Part shown: piece after piece, positions 31,322-40,311 of the stretch
Layout of the letters: every line of letters starts with the position of its first letter
How positions within the stretch are numbered: the first letter of the stretch is position 1
Origin: JAFARZ01 sp035651595
GTDB lineage: Bacteria > Actinomycetota > Actinomycetes > Streptosporangiales > Streptosporangiaceae
Assembly: GCA_035651595.1 (NCBI GenBank)
Contig: DASRFJ010000077.1
Coordinates: 1-64,000 of the forward strand
DNA length: 64,000 nt
Direction of reading: 5' to 3'
Made by a program: the position numbers and the translations under genes
The notes under the pieces: generated by a model
Told to the model about the DNA's origin: nothing
Databases searched by the model: none
What the model saw: only the letters and a program-made list of their open reading frames with translations

Positions 31322-33817
31322 ATGCCTCAAAGCGCCCCGCCCGCGAGCGAACAAGGAAACAGAGTGAGCGCGGACTTGCGCGAACGGGTCGGCGCGCTGT
31401 CGCTCGAGCAGAAGGTACGGCTGCTGACCGGGGCGGATTTCTGGTCGCTGTACCCGGAGCCCGCGGTGGGGCTGCGCCGGGTCGTGGTGTCCGATGGCCC
31501 GGCCGGAGTCCGCGGCGAGATCTGGGACGAGCGCTCCCCGTCGGCGAACATCCCGTCGGCGACCGCACTGGCGGCGACCTGGGACGTATCGCTGGTCACC
31601 GCGATCGGGCGGCTGCTGGCCCGGGAAGCGCGGCGCAAGGGCGTCGACGTGCTGCTCGCGCCGACCGTGAACCTGCACCGGACGCCATACGGTGGCCGGC
31701 ACTTCGAGTGCTTCTCCGAGGATCCGCTGCTCACCGGCGCGATCGGCGTCGGATATGTGCGCGGGCTCCAGGGCGCCGGTGTCGGCGCGTGCGTCAAGCA
31801 CTTCGTCGGCAACGACTCGGAGACCCAGCGGATGACCGTCGACGTCCGCATCGACGACCGCACGTTGCATGAGCTGTACCTGGCCCCGTTCGAGACGATC
31901 GTGCGCGAGGGCGGCGTGTGGTCGGTGATGGCCGCCTACAACGGGGTCAACGGGCACTCGATGACCGAGAGTCCGTTGCTGCGGTCGATCCTGCACGAGC
32001 AGTGGGGCTACGACGGCGTCGTGATGTCCGACTGGACCGCGGCGCGGTCCACGATCGGTGACGCGCTCGCGGCGCTCGACCTTGTCATGCCCGGGCCGGC
32101 GGACAGGTTCGGCCCGTGGGGTGAGGAGCTGGTCGAGGCGGTGCGGACGGGCTCGGTGGACGAGGCGCTGATCGACGGCAAGGTGCTGCGGATCCTGCGC
32201 CTTGCCGCGCGGGTGGGCGCGCTCGATGGCGCGGTGCCGCAAACCGCCGATGGCACCGCCGATATCGCGACGCAGCTTCGCCGCGCCGCCGCGGCGAGCT
32301 TCGTGCTGGCGCGCAATGCGCCTGAGCGGCGAGCCCGCCGCGGGGATGCGATCCTGCCGCTGCCGTCGCCAGCCGACGGCGGGCTCGGCCCGGTGGCGGT
32401 GATCGGCCCGAACGCGGCGCTGGCGCGGACCATGGGCGGGGGCAGCGCGACCGTGTTCCCCGACTACACGATTTCGCCGCTGGACGGGCTGCGCGCCAGC
32501 GGCGTGGACGTGCGGCACGCGGCCGGGCTGTACGGGTACGGGCGGGTGGCGGTGGCCGGTCACCCGTGGCTGTTCCAGCCGGACGGCCGGACCCCCGGCG
32601 TCGAGGTGCGGTTTTTCGGGTCGGCCGGCGAGCCGCTCGGCGCCGAGTCACGCGCAATCGGGTCGTGGACCTGGATGGACGGCTTCGGGCCGGAGCGGCC
32701 GCCTGGGTCCGTCGCGCGGCTGGAGGTGCACGCGGTTGTCCGGGCAACCGCCGGCGGCGACTACCGCCTGGGCGTCTCCGGCCTGGGCGGCTGCCGCCTG
32801 CTGGTACGCGGCGCGGAGGTGTTCGACGTGGCGCTGTCCCTGTCCGAGGGCGCGGACATCGTGGAGAACCTGATGACGCCGCCGCAGCACGTCGTGCCGG
32901 TGCCGATCGCGGCTGGCGAGGCCGTTCCCGTCGTGTACCAGTACGACGTGACCTCCTCGCCGCTCGGCGGCTCCATGACCTCCCTTCAGCTCAACCTCGA
33001 GCCTCCGCATGGCACCGACGACGAGGAGATCGCGAAGGCGGCCGCGGTGGCGGCGGCGTGCGAGTACGCGATAGTGGTCGTTGGCACCACGGCGGAGACG
33101 GAGAGCGAGGGGATGGATCGTACGACCCTGGCGCTGCCCGGCCGGCAGGACGACCTCGTGCGCGCGGTGGCGGCGGCCAACCCGCGGACGATCGTGGTGG
33201 TGAACTCCGGTGCGCCGGTGCTGCTGCCCTGGGCGGACGACGTGCCGGCCGTGCTGCTCACCTGGTTCGGCGGCCAGGAGTACGGCGGCGCGCTCGCCGA
33301 CGTGCTGCTCGGCGAGGCCGAGCCGGGTGGCCGGCTGCCGACCACGTGGCCCGCTACCGAGCAGGGCCTGCCGTCGGTCCAGCCCGCGGACGGCGTACTG
33401 TCCTATGACGAGGGCCTGTTCATCGGATACCGGGCCGATGACCGGCTCGGCCGCGCGCCGCGCTTCCCGTTCGGGCACGGTCTCGGCTACACGTGCTGGG
33501 CCTTCGAGCGCATGTCGCTGCAGCCAGGCGCCGCACACGTGACGGTGCGCAACATCGGCGAACGGCGCGGGCGGCAGGTGGTGCAGGTGTACGCGTCACG
33601 GCCGGATTCGGCGATCGCGCGGCCGGCGAAGTGGCTTGCCGGGTTCGCCACCGTGGATGCCGATCCGGGCGAGGTGGTCACGGTACGCGTGCCGGTCGCC
33701 GCGCGCGCCTTCGAGCACTGGACCGAGGACGGCTGGGCAACCGAGCCAGGCGAGTTCGTCCTTGCCGCGGGCCCTTCGTCCGCCGACTTGCCGCTTTCCG
33801 TCCGCATGTCCTGCTGA
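31322..33817 (+). CDS. beta-glucosidase, GH3 with PA14 insert (copy 1)
   Basis: 831 aa, no signal peptide, so cytosolic. The GH3 N-terminal barrel (LSLEQKVRLLTGADFW, VVSDGPAGVRGE) carries KHFVGNDSE and the nucleophile Asp237 in GVVMSDWTA. The C-terminal domain has AVIGPNAALARTMGGGSA and TTAETESEGMDR with the acid/base region; a PA14 domain is inserted (WLFQPDGRTPGVEVRFFG to EGADIVENL), followed by FnIII-like GRQVVQVYA. This architecture is typical of beta-glucosidases acting on imported aryl- or oligo-beta-glucosides. AGGAGG is 7 nt before ATG 31322; GTG 31364 with AAGGA is the alternative. The upstream segment has a 14-nt direct repeat (31281, 31300). Confidence 0.93.
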   Translation: MPQSAPPASEQGNRVSADLRERVGALSLEQKVRLLTGADFWSLYPEPAVGLRRVVVSDGPAGVRGEIWDERSPSANIPSATALAATWDVSLVTAIGRLLAREARRKGVDVLLAPTVNLHRTPYGGRHFECFSEDPLLTGAIGVGYVRGLQGAGVGACVKHFVGNDSETQRMTVDVRIDDRTLHELYLAPFETIVREGGVWSVMAAYNGVNGHSMTESPLLRSILHEQWGYDGVVMSDWTAARSTIGDALAALDLVMPGPADRFGPWGEELVEAVRTGSVDEALIDGKVLRILRLAARVGALDGAVPQTADGTADIATQLRRAAAASFVLARNAPERRARRGDAILPLPSPADGGLGPVAVIGPNAALARTMGGGSATVFPDYTISPLDGLRASGVDVRHAAGLYGYGRVAVAGHPWLFQPDGRTPGVEVRFFGSAGEPLGAESRAIGSWTWMDGFGPERPPGSVARLEVHAVVRATAGGDYRLGVSGLGGCRLLVRGAEVFDVALSLSEGADIVENLMTPPQHVVPVPIAAGEAVPVVYQYDVTSSPLGGSMTSLQLNLEPPHGTDDEEIAKAAAVAAACEYAIVVVGTTAETESEGMDRTTLALPGRQDDLVRAVAAANPRTIVVVNSGAPVLLPWADDVPAVLLTWFGGQEYGGALADVLLGEAEPGGRLPTTWPATEQGLPSVQPADGVLSYDEGLFIGYRADDRLGRAPRFPFGHGLGYTCWAFERMSLQPGAAHVTVRNIGERRGRQVVQVYASRPDSAIARPAKWLAGFATVDADPGEVVTVRVPVAARAFEHWTEDGWATEPGEFVLAAGPSSADLPLSVRMSC

Positions 33818-33831
33818 GAGCTAATCCCCGC

Positions 33832-35061
33832 TTATCCCAGCTGGTCGCGGCGGCGGGTCAAGGACGCGGTCTCGGCGGTGTTCCCCGCCAGCTCGATGGC
33901 CTTGTCGTACGCCGCGCGCGACTGCGGACCGCGGCCCAGCCGGCGCAGCAGGTCGGCCCGGGCCGCGTGGTAGGCGTGGTAGCCGGCGAGCCGGTGCTCA
34001 AGACCGTCGACGATCGCCAGCGCCACCTCCGGGCCGTCAAGCTCGGCAACCGCGATGGCCCGGTTGAGCGCGATGACCGGCGACGGGTCGAGGCGGACGA
34101 GCTGGTCGTAGAGGGCGACGACTTGCGACCAGCCGGTGTCGCGGACGTCGCAGGCGGAGGTGTGCACGGCGTTGATCGCGGCGAGGATCTGATAGCGGCC
34201 CGGCGCCACCCCGGCGGCCAGGCGCTCGCGCACCAGCCGGTGCCCCTCGGCGATCAGCGCCGCGTCCCAGGCCCCGCGGTCCTGCTCCTCGAGCGTGACC
34301 AGTTCGCCGCTGGCCGAGATCCGGGCGGTGCGGCGCGCCTCGGTGAGGAGCATCAGCGCCAGCAGCCCGGTCACCTCACCGTCGTCCGGCAGGAGGGCGC
34401 GGATCAGGCGGGTGAGCCGGATCGCCTCGGCGGTCAGGTCGTGACGTACCGGATCGGTGCCGGGGCCGGTCGCGAGATAGCCCTCGTTGAAGATCAGGAA
34501 GAGGGCGGTGAGCACGCCGGAGACGCGTGCCGGGAGATCCTCGGCGGACGGCACCCGGTACGGGATGCGGGCCGCCTTGATCTTGGCCTTCGCGCGAGTG
34601 ATCCGCTGGCCTATCGCGCTCTCCTGGACGAGGAAGGCGCGGGCGATCTCGGGCACGGTCAGCCCGGCGACCATGCGCAGGGTCAGCGCCACGCGGGCCT
34701 GCATCGCCAGGGCCGGGTGACAGCAGGTGAAGATCAGCCGGAGCCGGTCGTCGTCGATGACGCCGGCCGGTTCGGGCGGGTCGTCGTTGTCATACAGCAG
34801 CTGGGCGTCCTGGTGCTTGCCCGCGCGCTTGTTCTCGCGCCGGATCCGGTCGATGGCCTTGCGGTTGGCGGTGGTGGTCAGCCAGGCGCCGGGATTGGGG
34901 GGAACACCGTCGGCCGGCCACCGCTCGACGGCGGTGGCGAACGCCTCGGCCGCCGCCTCCTCGGCGATGTCGAGGTCACCGAAACGCTTGGTCAGGGACG
35001 CGACGACCCGGGCCCATTCGTCACGGTGTGCCTGGGCGATCGCCTCGCACGCGTACCGCAT
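33832..35061 (-). CDS. ECF RNA polymerase sigma factor with C-terminal TPR-like extension (ECF42-type)
   Basis: 409 aa. Sigma region 2 (IAEEAAAEAFATAVERWPADGVP, TTTANRKAIDRIRRE) and region 4 (TLRMVAGLTVPEIARAFLVQESAIGQRITRAKAKIK) are followed by about 230 residues of extension: ALFLIFNEGYLATGP, then helices ending ARADLLRRLGRGPQSRAAYDKAIELAGN, a TPR-like module. That build defines the ECF42-type group, usually next to small DGPF/YCII genes and lacking an anti-sigma factor; the extension itself controls activity. No DGPF gene is near. The gene begins 85 bp from the palindromic element. Confidence 0.92.
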   Translation of the reverse strand: MRYACEAIAQAHRDEWARVVASLTKRFGDLDIAEEAAAEAFATAVERWPADGVPPNPGAWLTTTANRKAIDRIRRENKRAGKHQDAQLLYDNDDPPEPAGVIDDDRLRLIFTCCHPALAMQARVALTLRMVAGLTVPEIARAFLVQESAIGQRITRAKAKIKAARIPYRVPSAEDLPARVSGVLTALFLIFNEGYLATGPGTDPVRHDLTAEAIRLTRLIRALLPDDGEVTGLLALMLLTEARRTARISASGELVTLEEQDRGAWDAALIAEGHRLVRERLAAGVAPGRYQILAAINAVHTSACDVRDTGWSQVVALYDQLVRLDPSPVIALNRAIAVAELDGPEVALAIVDGLEHRLAGYHAYHAARADLLRRLGRGPQSRAAYDKAIELAGNTAETASLTRRRDQLG

Positions 35062-35099
35062 CTGAACATCATCCCCCGTGGTCCACCGCCCTCGGGGGT

Positions 35100-35236
35100 C
35101 GGCTACTGTGCTAGCTGCCCGGGCCAGGCGCGGCGCTCGAAAATTTATTGCAGACAGTTACCCTCCCGGATCGGGGGGGTAACTGTCCGCAATGATTCCG
35201 GACTGCCTCCCGGACCACGACAAAACGGATATGTCC
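35100..35236. repeat. palindromic repeat element, copy 3
   Basis: Arms 35147-35167 and 35173-35193, loop GGATC; one arm shows ATTGCAGACAGTTACCC (several substitutions against copy 1, compensated in part on the other arm). The right direct repeat retains GGATATGTCC ending 35236, at the conserved 43-nt distance. It lies between the sigma factor and TPR genes, both minus-strand. Confidence 0.8.
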
Positions 35237-35266
35237 TGGCAGCCGACGCGGCGGGGCGGCGGCCGG

Positions 35267-36349
35267 CTAGTTCTGGGTCATGCGCTCGTAGCGGCGGGCG
35301 ACCTCGGTCGCCTTGGCGGCCTTGCCGTCCTCGCGGTCCAGCGCGGTGGCGATCTTCTCGAGTTCGGCCAAGACCGTCTTGGCCTGGTCCCGGTTGCCCA
35401 GCGCGAACTCCACGTCGAACCGGCTGCGCAGCGCGAAGTACAGCTCGCTCTTGGTACCGGTGGCGCGGGCTTGCGCCTCGTAACGGAGCACCATCTGGTG
35501 CGCGCCGTCCATATCCTTGCTCAGCAGGAGCGCACGGACCAGCGTGTACATCATGTCGCAGACGACCAGGAAGTCCGACTCGGCGTCCGCGACCTGCACG
35601 CCCTGCCTGGCGTACCGCAGCCCCTCCTCCATGCGGCCGGCATCGAGCGCGATCTCCGCGAGGCCGTGGTAGCTGTACACGCGCTCGTACGCGAACGAAT
35701 TCGGGTTGTCGAGCAGCTCGCGGTAGATGGCCGCCGCCTCCTCGTCGCGCTTGGCCCGGCGCAGGAAATCGGCCAGCGTCACCTTGTGATCGCCGACGCT
35801 GTAGCCGGGATCGCTCGGGGACTGGCGCAGCGCGAGGTCGAGGGCCTCCTGCGCGACGTTGATCGCCTTGTCCCGCTCGCCGGTCCGGGACAGGATGCGG
35901 GACCGGTGCAGCAACAGCCCGGACCGCCAGTTCGGGTAGCCCCTGGCGACCAGCCAGCGCTCCGCGTCGTCGAGCACCTCGAGCAACTGGCGCAGCTTGT
36001 CGTCGTTGCCGGTCTGATTCAGCATGTCCTGCACCCAGCTGCACTTGGCCATGGCGATGTACCATGCGCCGCCGTACCCGGACAGCCCTTCGTGGCCCGC
36101 ATAGTCTTCGGCGATCGCGAGCGCCTGGGTGTCCCGCACCAGCGCGGTCCCGAAATCGGCCTGCTTCCACAGCGCGCGCCGCTCGTAGTACAGCGAGCGG
36201 AGGATCATGAACGGGTCCCTCGCGATCGTGGCGGCTTGCACGGCGCGGGCCGCCGCCGCGGCCGACTTGCGCCAGAGCCGATCCTTGTAGGCGGTGTCCG
36301 CTTCGTTGAGGAAGGTGTCCACCACCTCCTTCACCGCGTCCGTGCTCAT
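35267..36349 (-). CDS. TPR-type helical repeat protein, partner of the HSP90 fusion
   Basis: 360 aa, fully helical, no signal or membrane segment. Tandem TPR-like pairs run throughout: WRKSAAAAARAVQAATIARDP, LEVLDDAERWLVARGYPNW, KAINVAQEALDLALRQSP, EEAAAIYRELLDNPN, ALDAGRMEEGLRYARQGVQ, LALLSKDMDGAHQMVLRYE-like and NRDQAKTVLAELEKIATAL. TPR domains are the standard docking partners of HSP90 chaperones, although no EEVD tail exists on this one's partner. It starts 5 bp after the stop of the HSP90-fusion gene, so it is coexpressed with it. Likely a co-chaperone, sensor or client adaptor; this is inference from the operon. Confidence 0.85.
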   Translation of the reverse strand: MSTDAVKEVVDTFLNEADTAYKDRLWRKSAAAAARAVQAATIARDPFMILRSLYYERRALWKQADFGTALVRDTQALAIAEDYAGHEGLSGYGGAWYIAMAKCSWVQDMLNQTGNDDKLRQLLEVLDDAERWLVARGYPNWRSGLLLHRSRILSRTGERDKAINVAQEALDLALRQSPSDPGYSVGDHKVTLADFLRRAKRDEEAAAIYRELLDNPNSFAYERVYSYHGLAEIALDAGRMEEGLRYARQGVQVADAESDFLVVCDMMYTLVRALLLSKDMDGAHQMVLRYEAQARATGTKSELYFALRSRFDVEFALGNRDQAKTVLAELEKIATALDREDGKAAKATEVARRYERMTQN

Positions 36350-36354
36350 CGTCG

Positions 36355-38982
36355 TCAGGACGTGGTGTCAGGGATGCCCCGGAGGGTTTCCTTGACGGCG
36401 CTGACCAGGTGCGGCGGGATGCCTACCTGGCGGGCCACGGCGGTCTCGTCGGCGTCAAGGAAGTCGCGCCAGACCGGGTACAGGCGGCTGATCTGCCGGC
36501 TTGCCTGCTCGCCGAGGTTGGCCTCGCGGGTGAGCACGGAGACGCTGAGGTAGCGCTGCTGCGGCTTCAGCACCCGCAGCGCCTGCTGGCGGGCCAGCAT
36601 CTCGGCGATCTCGGACCGCAGGTCGCTGCGGCCGGCCGCCCGGATCTGCTCGTAGAGCAGGCCCTGGAGATCGGCCGGCGGGTCGGCGGCCCCGGCGTCG
36701 CGCAGGATGATCAACGGCCGTTGCAACGCTTCCATGCGGCCGATCTCCAGCATCACGTTGGGGTTCAGGTCGCCGGTGAGGATGGCCACGAAGAAGTGCG
36801 CGCGCAGCAGCTTCTTCTTGACGTTGGACCACAGACCAGGCATCTCGACGTCGGCGTCGGCCCGTACCGCCTGCCAGAAGTAGGGCCGGTATTCGACGAC
36901 GTCCCGCAGCGCCTCGAATATCTCGGTCGCCCGCTGGTCGCGGAACGGCAGCGCCACGAAGCAGGAGGCCCACGGGGTGAGCTCCGGCTCTTCGGCGGTC
37001 TCGACCTGGAGCTCCTTCAGCTCCGCTTCCCGCGCGTTCAGCGTCCGCTGCATGAGCGTGTTCTGCTCGGCGAGCGAGAGCATCAGCCCGATCACTTGGT
37101 TGTACTGGGTGAACATGGTCTTCACCGCCTCGGCGGGAAGCTCGCGGGCGAGCAGCATGAGCGCGTTGTTGTACAGCGACACCAGCGCCTGCCGGCTGAC
37201 CTCGTCGGTCAGGTTAGGCCGGGACGCGAGCTTCTGGATTGTCGGGTTGTCGGCGTTGAGGTGCAGCATCAGCGGCTCGTGCTCGTCGTGCAGGAAGCCC
37301 TTGAGCAGGCCGCGCAGCGACTCGGGGATGCGCACGTCCTCGGCGAGCCGCTCCATCTCGCGCCGGTTCTCGTTGTCGCGGGACTCGGTCAGCACGGCCG
37401 GCAGCTCGGCTGGCTGGAACCGGCTCACGCTGGCCACGAACCGGCCGTTGAGGAACACCAGCGACCGGTAAGCGGCCTGGAGGTTCTCGAAGCGCTGGGC
37501 CTCCTCCTCATCCAGCGGCTGGAAGATGATGTCGGAGTCGGTGTGGTCCAGCCGATTCAGGTGCACCCGGTTCGGCCACGTCTTGGCGTACAGCTTCAGG
37601 AACCGCTCGGCGAACGCCTCGGTGCAGTTGAGCACCCGGATGCTGCGCGCGCTGGCCAGCAGCCGGTACTGGTTCGCCGACTCCGGCTCGGTGATGTAGT
37701 AGACGAACCGGGACCCGTCGCTGTGCTCCGGCGCGGTCTGCAGGTAGTCGCTCATCGTGATCGGGCCCTGGTCGCTCTCCAGCGGCATCAGGTCCGCGAC
37801 CGCGCGGAAGAACTCGTCGTGCTCGGCCTGCACTGACATCGCCAGCACGTGATAGGAGTGCCAGCGCATGATCTCGATGAAGCGCTGCCGGGACCGCATC
37901 GACAGGTCGATCAGCTCGCGCACGATGCGCTTGCCCAGGGTCTGCTGCACCGCGGCGAGCGCGGCGTCCCTGATCACGTTGTCCCGCGCCGCGTTCGGCG
38001 TCAGCTCGTTGCACTCGACGACGCCCTGGAGGAACTTCGCCCACGGGGGGAGCACGTCCCGGTTGCCCGCGCCGATGAACATCCGGTGGATATACAGGTC
38101 CACGGTGCCGCGGATGTTCACGTCGGGGGTACGCCGGTCGGTCACGCCGAGCACGCCGCGGATCCGGCCGCGTGCCTTGCCATCGGGATGGTCCGGGTCC
38201 GCCCACTCGAAGCTCTCCTCGACGGCGAACACATGCAGCGCGGTCTCCGAGGTGAACTTACGGTCCCAGAAGTCGTGGTAAGCGAGATCTCGCTCCTGCT
38301 CGGAGGGATATCCGCGATGCCATGGCGCGCCCACCGCATTGGCGGGCTCGGTGTCGTTGTTCACGTACACCGGCATGCCGATGAAATCCGCGTAGGTCCT
38401 GATGATGCTTTCCAGTCGGGAGCGTTCCAGGTAGCGGCTGTAGCGCGGGTTGAGCTGGATCGTGACCGTCGTCCCGGTCTCCTTGCGCTGCGCGGCCTCC
38501 ACGGTGTAGTTTCCGCCGCCTTGGCTTTCCCAGCGCAGCGCCTCGTGGCCGCCGGCCTTGGTGACCACGGCGACCCAGTCGGCGACGATGAACGCGCTGA
38601 GCAGGCCGATGCCGAACTGCCCGATCAGCTCGATGGCCCGGGACCGGTCCGCGGCGGCGATCTGCTCACGCAGTTCGGCGGTGCCGGAGCGGCCGATCGT
38701 CGACAGGTACCAGTCGAGTTCCTGACCGGTCATCCCGGAGCCGTTGTCATGGATCTCGATCTGCAACGCGGCGGAGTTGGTGACAATCGTGATCCGCGGC
38801 TGCGGCGGTTCCTGGCCGCCATGCTGGCGGTACAACTCGGCGCGACGGGTGATCGAGTCGTGCGCGTTCTGGATCATTTCCCGCAGGAAAACGTCGGGGT
38901 CAGCATAGAGGTTCTGCGCAAGCAGCTGGATCAATCCCTCTAGCTGGATCTGGAACTTCCGCTCCTCGGCCACAGCCCACAT
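36355..38982 (-). CDS. HSP90-family protein fused to a TIR/nucleoside-deoxyribosyltransferase-like domain
   Basis: 875 aa, versus about 630 for HtpG. Residues 1-~650 are HSP90-like: GHKL ATPase motifs FLREMIQNAHDSI (34-43), HDNGSGMT (78-85), IGRSGT (96-101), ELIGQFGIGLLSAF (118-131), then middle-domain landmarks (GVVECNELTPNAARDNVI). After an acidic hinge (ETAEEPELTPW) comes a Rossmann-like domain, 673-785: CFVALPFRDQ, RADADVEMPGLWSNVKKKLLRAHFF, ILTGDLNPNVMLEIGRMEAL with Glu746 in NPNVxxEIG, RPLIILRD. This is the pattern of NDT/TIR-like nucleotide-cleaving or -binding domains seen in defence proteins. A helical tail follows (~785-875). ATG 38982 is 1 nt after the MFS stop; GTG 38973 is an alternative. 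Domain recognition is by motif only. Confidence 0.85.
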   Translation of the reverse strand: MWAVAEERKFQIQLEGLIQLLAQNLYADPDVFLREMIQNAHDSITRRAELYRQHGGQEPPQPRITIVTNSAALQIEIHDNGSGMTGQELDWYLSTIGRSGTAELREQIAAADRSRAIELIGQFGIGLLSAFIVADWVAVVTKAGGHEALRWESQGGGNYTVEAAQRKETGTTVTIQLNPRYSRYLERSRLESIIRTYADFIGMPVYVNNDTEPANAVGAPWHRGYPSEQERDLAYHDFWDRKFTSETALHVFAVEESFEWADPDHPDGKARGRIRGVLGVTDRRTPDVNIRGTVDLYIHRMFIGAGNRDVLPPWAKFLQGVVECNELTPNAARDNVIRDAALAAVQQTLGKRIVRELIDLSMRSRQRFIEIMRWHSYHVLAMSVQAEHDEFFRAVADLMPLESDQGPITMSDYLQTAPEHSDGSRFVYYITEPESANQYRLLASARSIRVLNCTEAFAERFLKLYAKTWPNRVHLNRLDHTDSDIIFQPLDEEEAQRFENLQAAYRSLVFLNGRFVASVSRFQPAELPAVLTESRDNENRREMERLAEDVRIPESLRGLLKGFLHDEHEPLMLHLNADNPTIQKLASRPNLTDEVSRQALVSLYNNALMLLARELPAEAVKTMFTQYNQVIGLMLSLAEQNTLMQRTLNAREAELKELQVETAEEPELTPWASCFVALPFRDQRATEIFEALRDVVEYRPYFWQAVRADADVEMPGLWSNVKKKLLRAHFFVAILTGDLNPNVMLEIGRMEALQRPLIILRDAGAADPPADLQGLLYEQIRAAGRSDLRSEIAEMLARQQALRVLKPQQRYLSVSVLTREANLGEQASRQISRLYPVWRDFLDADETAVARQVGIPPHLVSAVKETLRGIPDTTS

Positions 38983-38983
38983 T

Positions 38984-40228
38984 CTAAGACGAAATGAGCA
39001 CGGCCTCAGGCTCTGTCGTGACCTGCTGTGCGCGGTCGATCCGGGTGAGCGCGGGCAGCGCCAGCAGCCCGCAGGCGAGGGTGGCGACGCCGCCGGCGAC
39101 CAGCGACCAGCGGGCACCCGCCTCCTGGCCGAGCCAGCCCACGATCGGGCCGCCCACCGGCGTCGAGCCAAGCCACGCCAGCGCCCACAGCGCCATTACC
39201 CGGCCGCGCATCACCGGCTTGGCCGCGAGCTGCAGCGAGGTCTTGGCCATCGAGTTGAACGTGATGCTGCCGTAGCCGACGAACAGCAGCGCGACAAGCT
39301 CAAGCGGCAGGTCCGGCGCCGCGGCCGCCGCGAGTATCGCGGTACCCCAGCCGATCGCGGCAACGCACAGCGACCTTGCGCGCCGCCGCGCGCAAGGGCG
39401 CTGGCGGGCGGCGGAGATCAGCCCGCCCGCCACCGCGCCGACCCCCATCACCGAGGCCATCACGCCGTACGCCGCCGCACCGCGGCCGAACACCTTGGTG
39501 GCCATCAGCGGCAGCGTCACCTGGAACTCCCAGGCCAGGGTGCCGACGACGGCGATCATGACCAGCGGGATCAGCAGTTCCGGCGTCTGGCGCACGTAGC
39601 GCAGCCCCTGCCGCACCTGGCCGGGCGCCTTGCGCGCCCGCCGCGCCGGGAACAGCTCGGACCGGCGCATCGCGGCGAGCGAGATCAGCACGGCGACGTA
39701 GGAGACCGCGTTGGCCCCGAAGCACAGCGCCAGGCCGAGCCCGGCGACGATCGTGCCGCCGAGCGCGGCGCCGAACACCCGCGCCAGGTTCATCGACACG
39801 GAGTTGAGCGTCACCGCGTTCGGCAGGTCCGCGGGGGAGACCATCTCGCAGATGAAGCTCTGCCGCGCGGGGTTGTCGAAGACGTTGACGAATCCCAGCG
39901 CCAGGGCGAGCAGGTAGATCAGCCATAGCCGCATGGCGTGCGTCGCGATCAGCACGGCGAAGGCCCCGGCCAGCAGCCCGGCCAGCGTCTGGGTGACGTA
40001 CAGCACGCGCTGCTTGTCCATCCGGTCCGCGACCAGGCCGCCGGCCGGGCCGAACACCAGCATGGGCGCGAACCGCGCCGCCGTGGTGAGGCCGAGCTGG
40101 GTCCCGCTGTGCGTCAGGTCCAGCACCAGGAACGACTGCGCCACCGTCTGCATCCAGGTACCGGCCACCGAGATGAGCTGCCCGATGAAGTACAGCCGGT
40201 AGTTCCGCTGACGCAGCGAGGCGAGCAC
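38984..40228 (-). CDS. MFS transporter (MFS_3/EntS-like)
   Basis: 414 aa, twelve helices. N-terminus ASLRQRNYRLYFIGQLISVAGTWMQTVAQSFLVLDL and the loop GGLVADRMDKQRVL (motif A GG..ADR...) place it in the EntS/MFS_3 drug- or siderophore-exporter group. NPARQSFICEMVSPADLPNAVTL and the C-terminal repeat (MRGRVMALWALAWLGSTPVGGPIVGWLG) are typical. It is the first gene of a minus-strand unit with the HSP90-fusion and TPR genes (1 nt gap), and its promoter has two TTAGC-N3-GCTAA dyads. Its relation to the downstream chaperone genes may be functional or only positional. Confidence 0.92.
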   Translation of the reverse strand: MLASLRQRNYRLYFIGQLISVAGTWMQTVAQSFLVLDLTHSGTQLGLTTAARFAPMLVFGPAGGLVADRMDKQRVLYVTQTLAGLLAGAFAVLIATHAMRLWLIYLLALALGFVNVFDNPARQSFICEMVSPADLPNAVTLNSVSMNLARVFGAALGGTIVAGLGLALCFGANAVSYVAVLISLAAMRRSELFPARRARKAPGQVRQGLRYVRQTPELLIPLVMIAVVGTLAWEFQVTLPLMATKVFGRGAAAYGVMASVMGVGAVAGGLISAARQRPCARRRARSLCVAAIGWGTAILAAAAAPDLPLELVALLFVGYGSITFNSMAKTSLQLAAKPVMRGRVMALWALAWLGSTPVGGPIVGWLGQEAGARWSLVAGGVATLACGLLALPALTRIDRAQQVTTEPEAVLISS

Positions 40229-40244
40229 GGCACCCCCATATCAT

Positions 40245-40278
40245 TAGCCCTGCTAAGGATACCATTAGCACCGCTAAG
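40245..40278. promoter_or_regulatory. paired TTAGC-N3-GCTAA operators before the MFS gene
   Basis: TTAGCCCTGCTAA (40245-40257) and TTAGCACCGCTAA (40266-40278): two identical-armed dyads with centres 21 bp (two helix turns) apart, 17-50 bp upstream of the MFS start. Dimeric MarR-type repressors use such short dyads near exporter genes. No regulator gene lies next to it, so it would be controlled in trans. Confidence 0.7.
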
Positions 40279-40311
40279 ATATTCCCGGAGGTCGCGCCAC
40301 TGCCGTTCTGC

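Noticed and set aside
36355..39171. Longer N-terminus of the HSP90 fusion (start at 39171)
   Set aside because: The extra residues come from the overlapping end of the MFS gene; HSP90 similarity begins at MAEERKFQIQLEGL.
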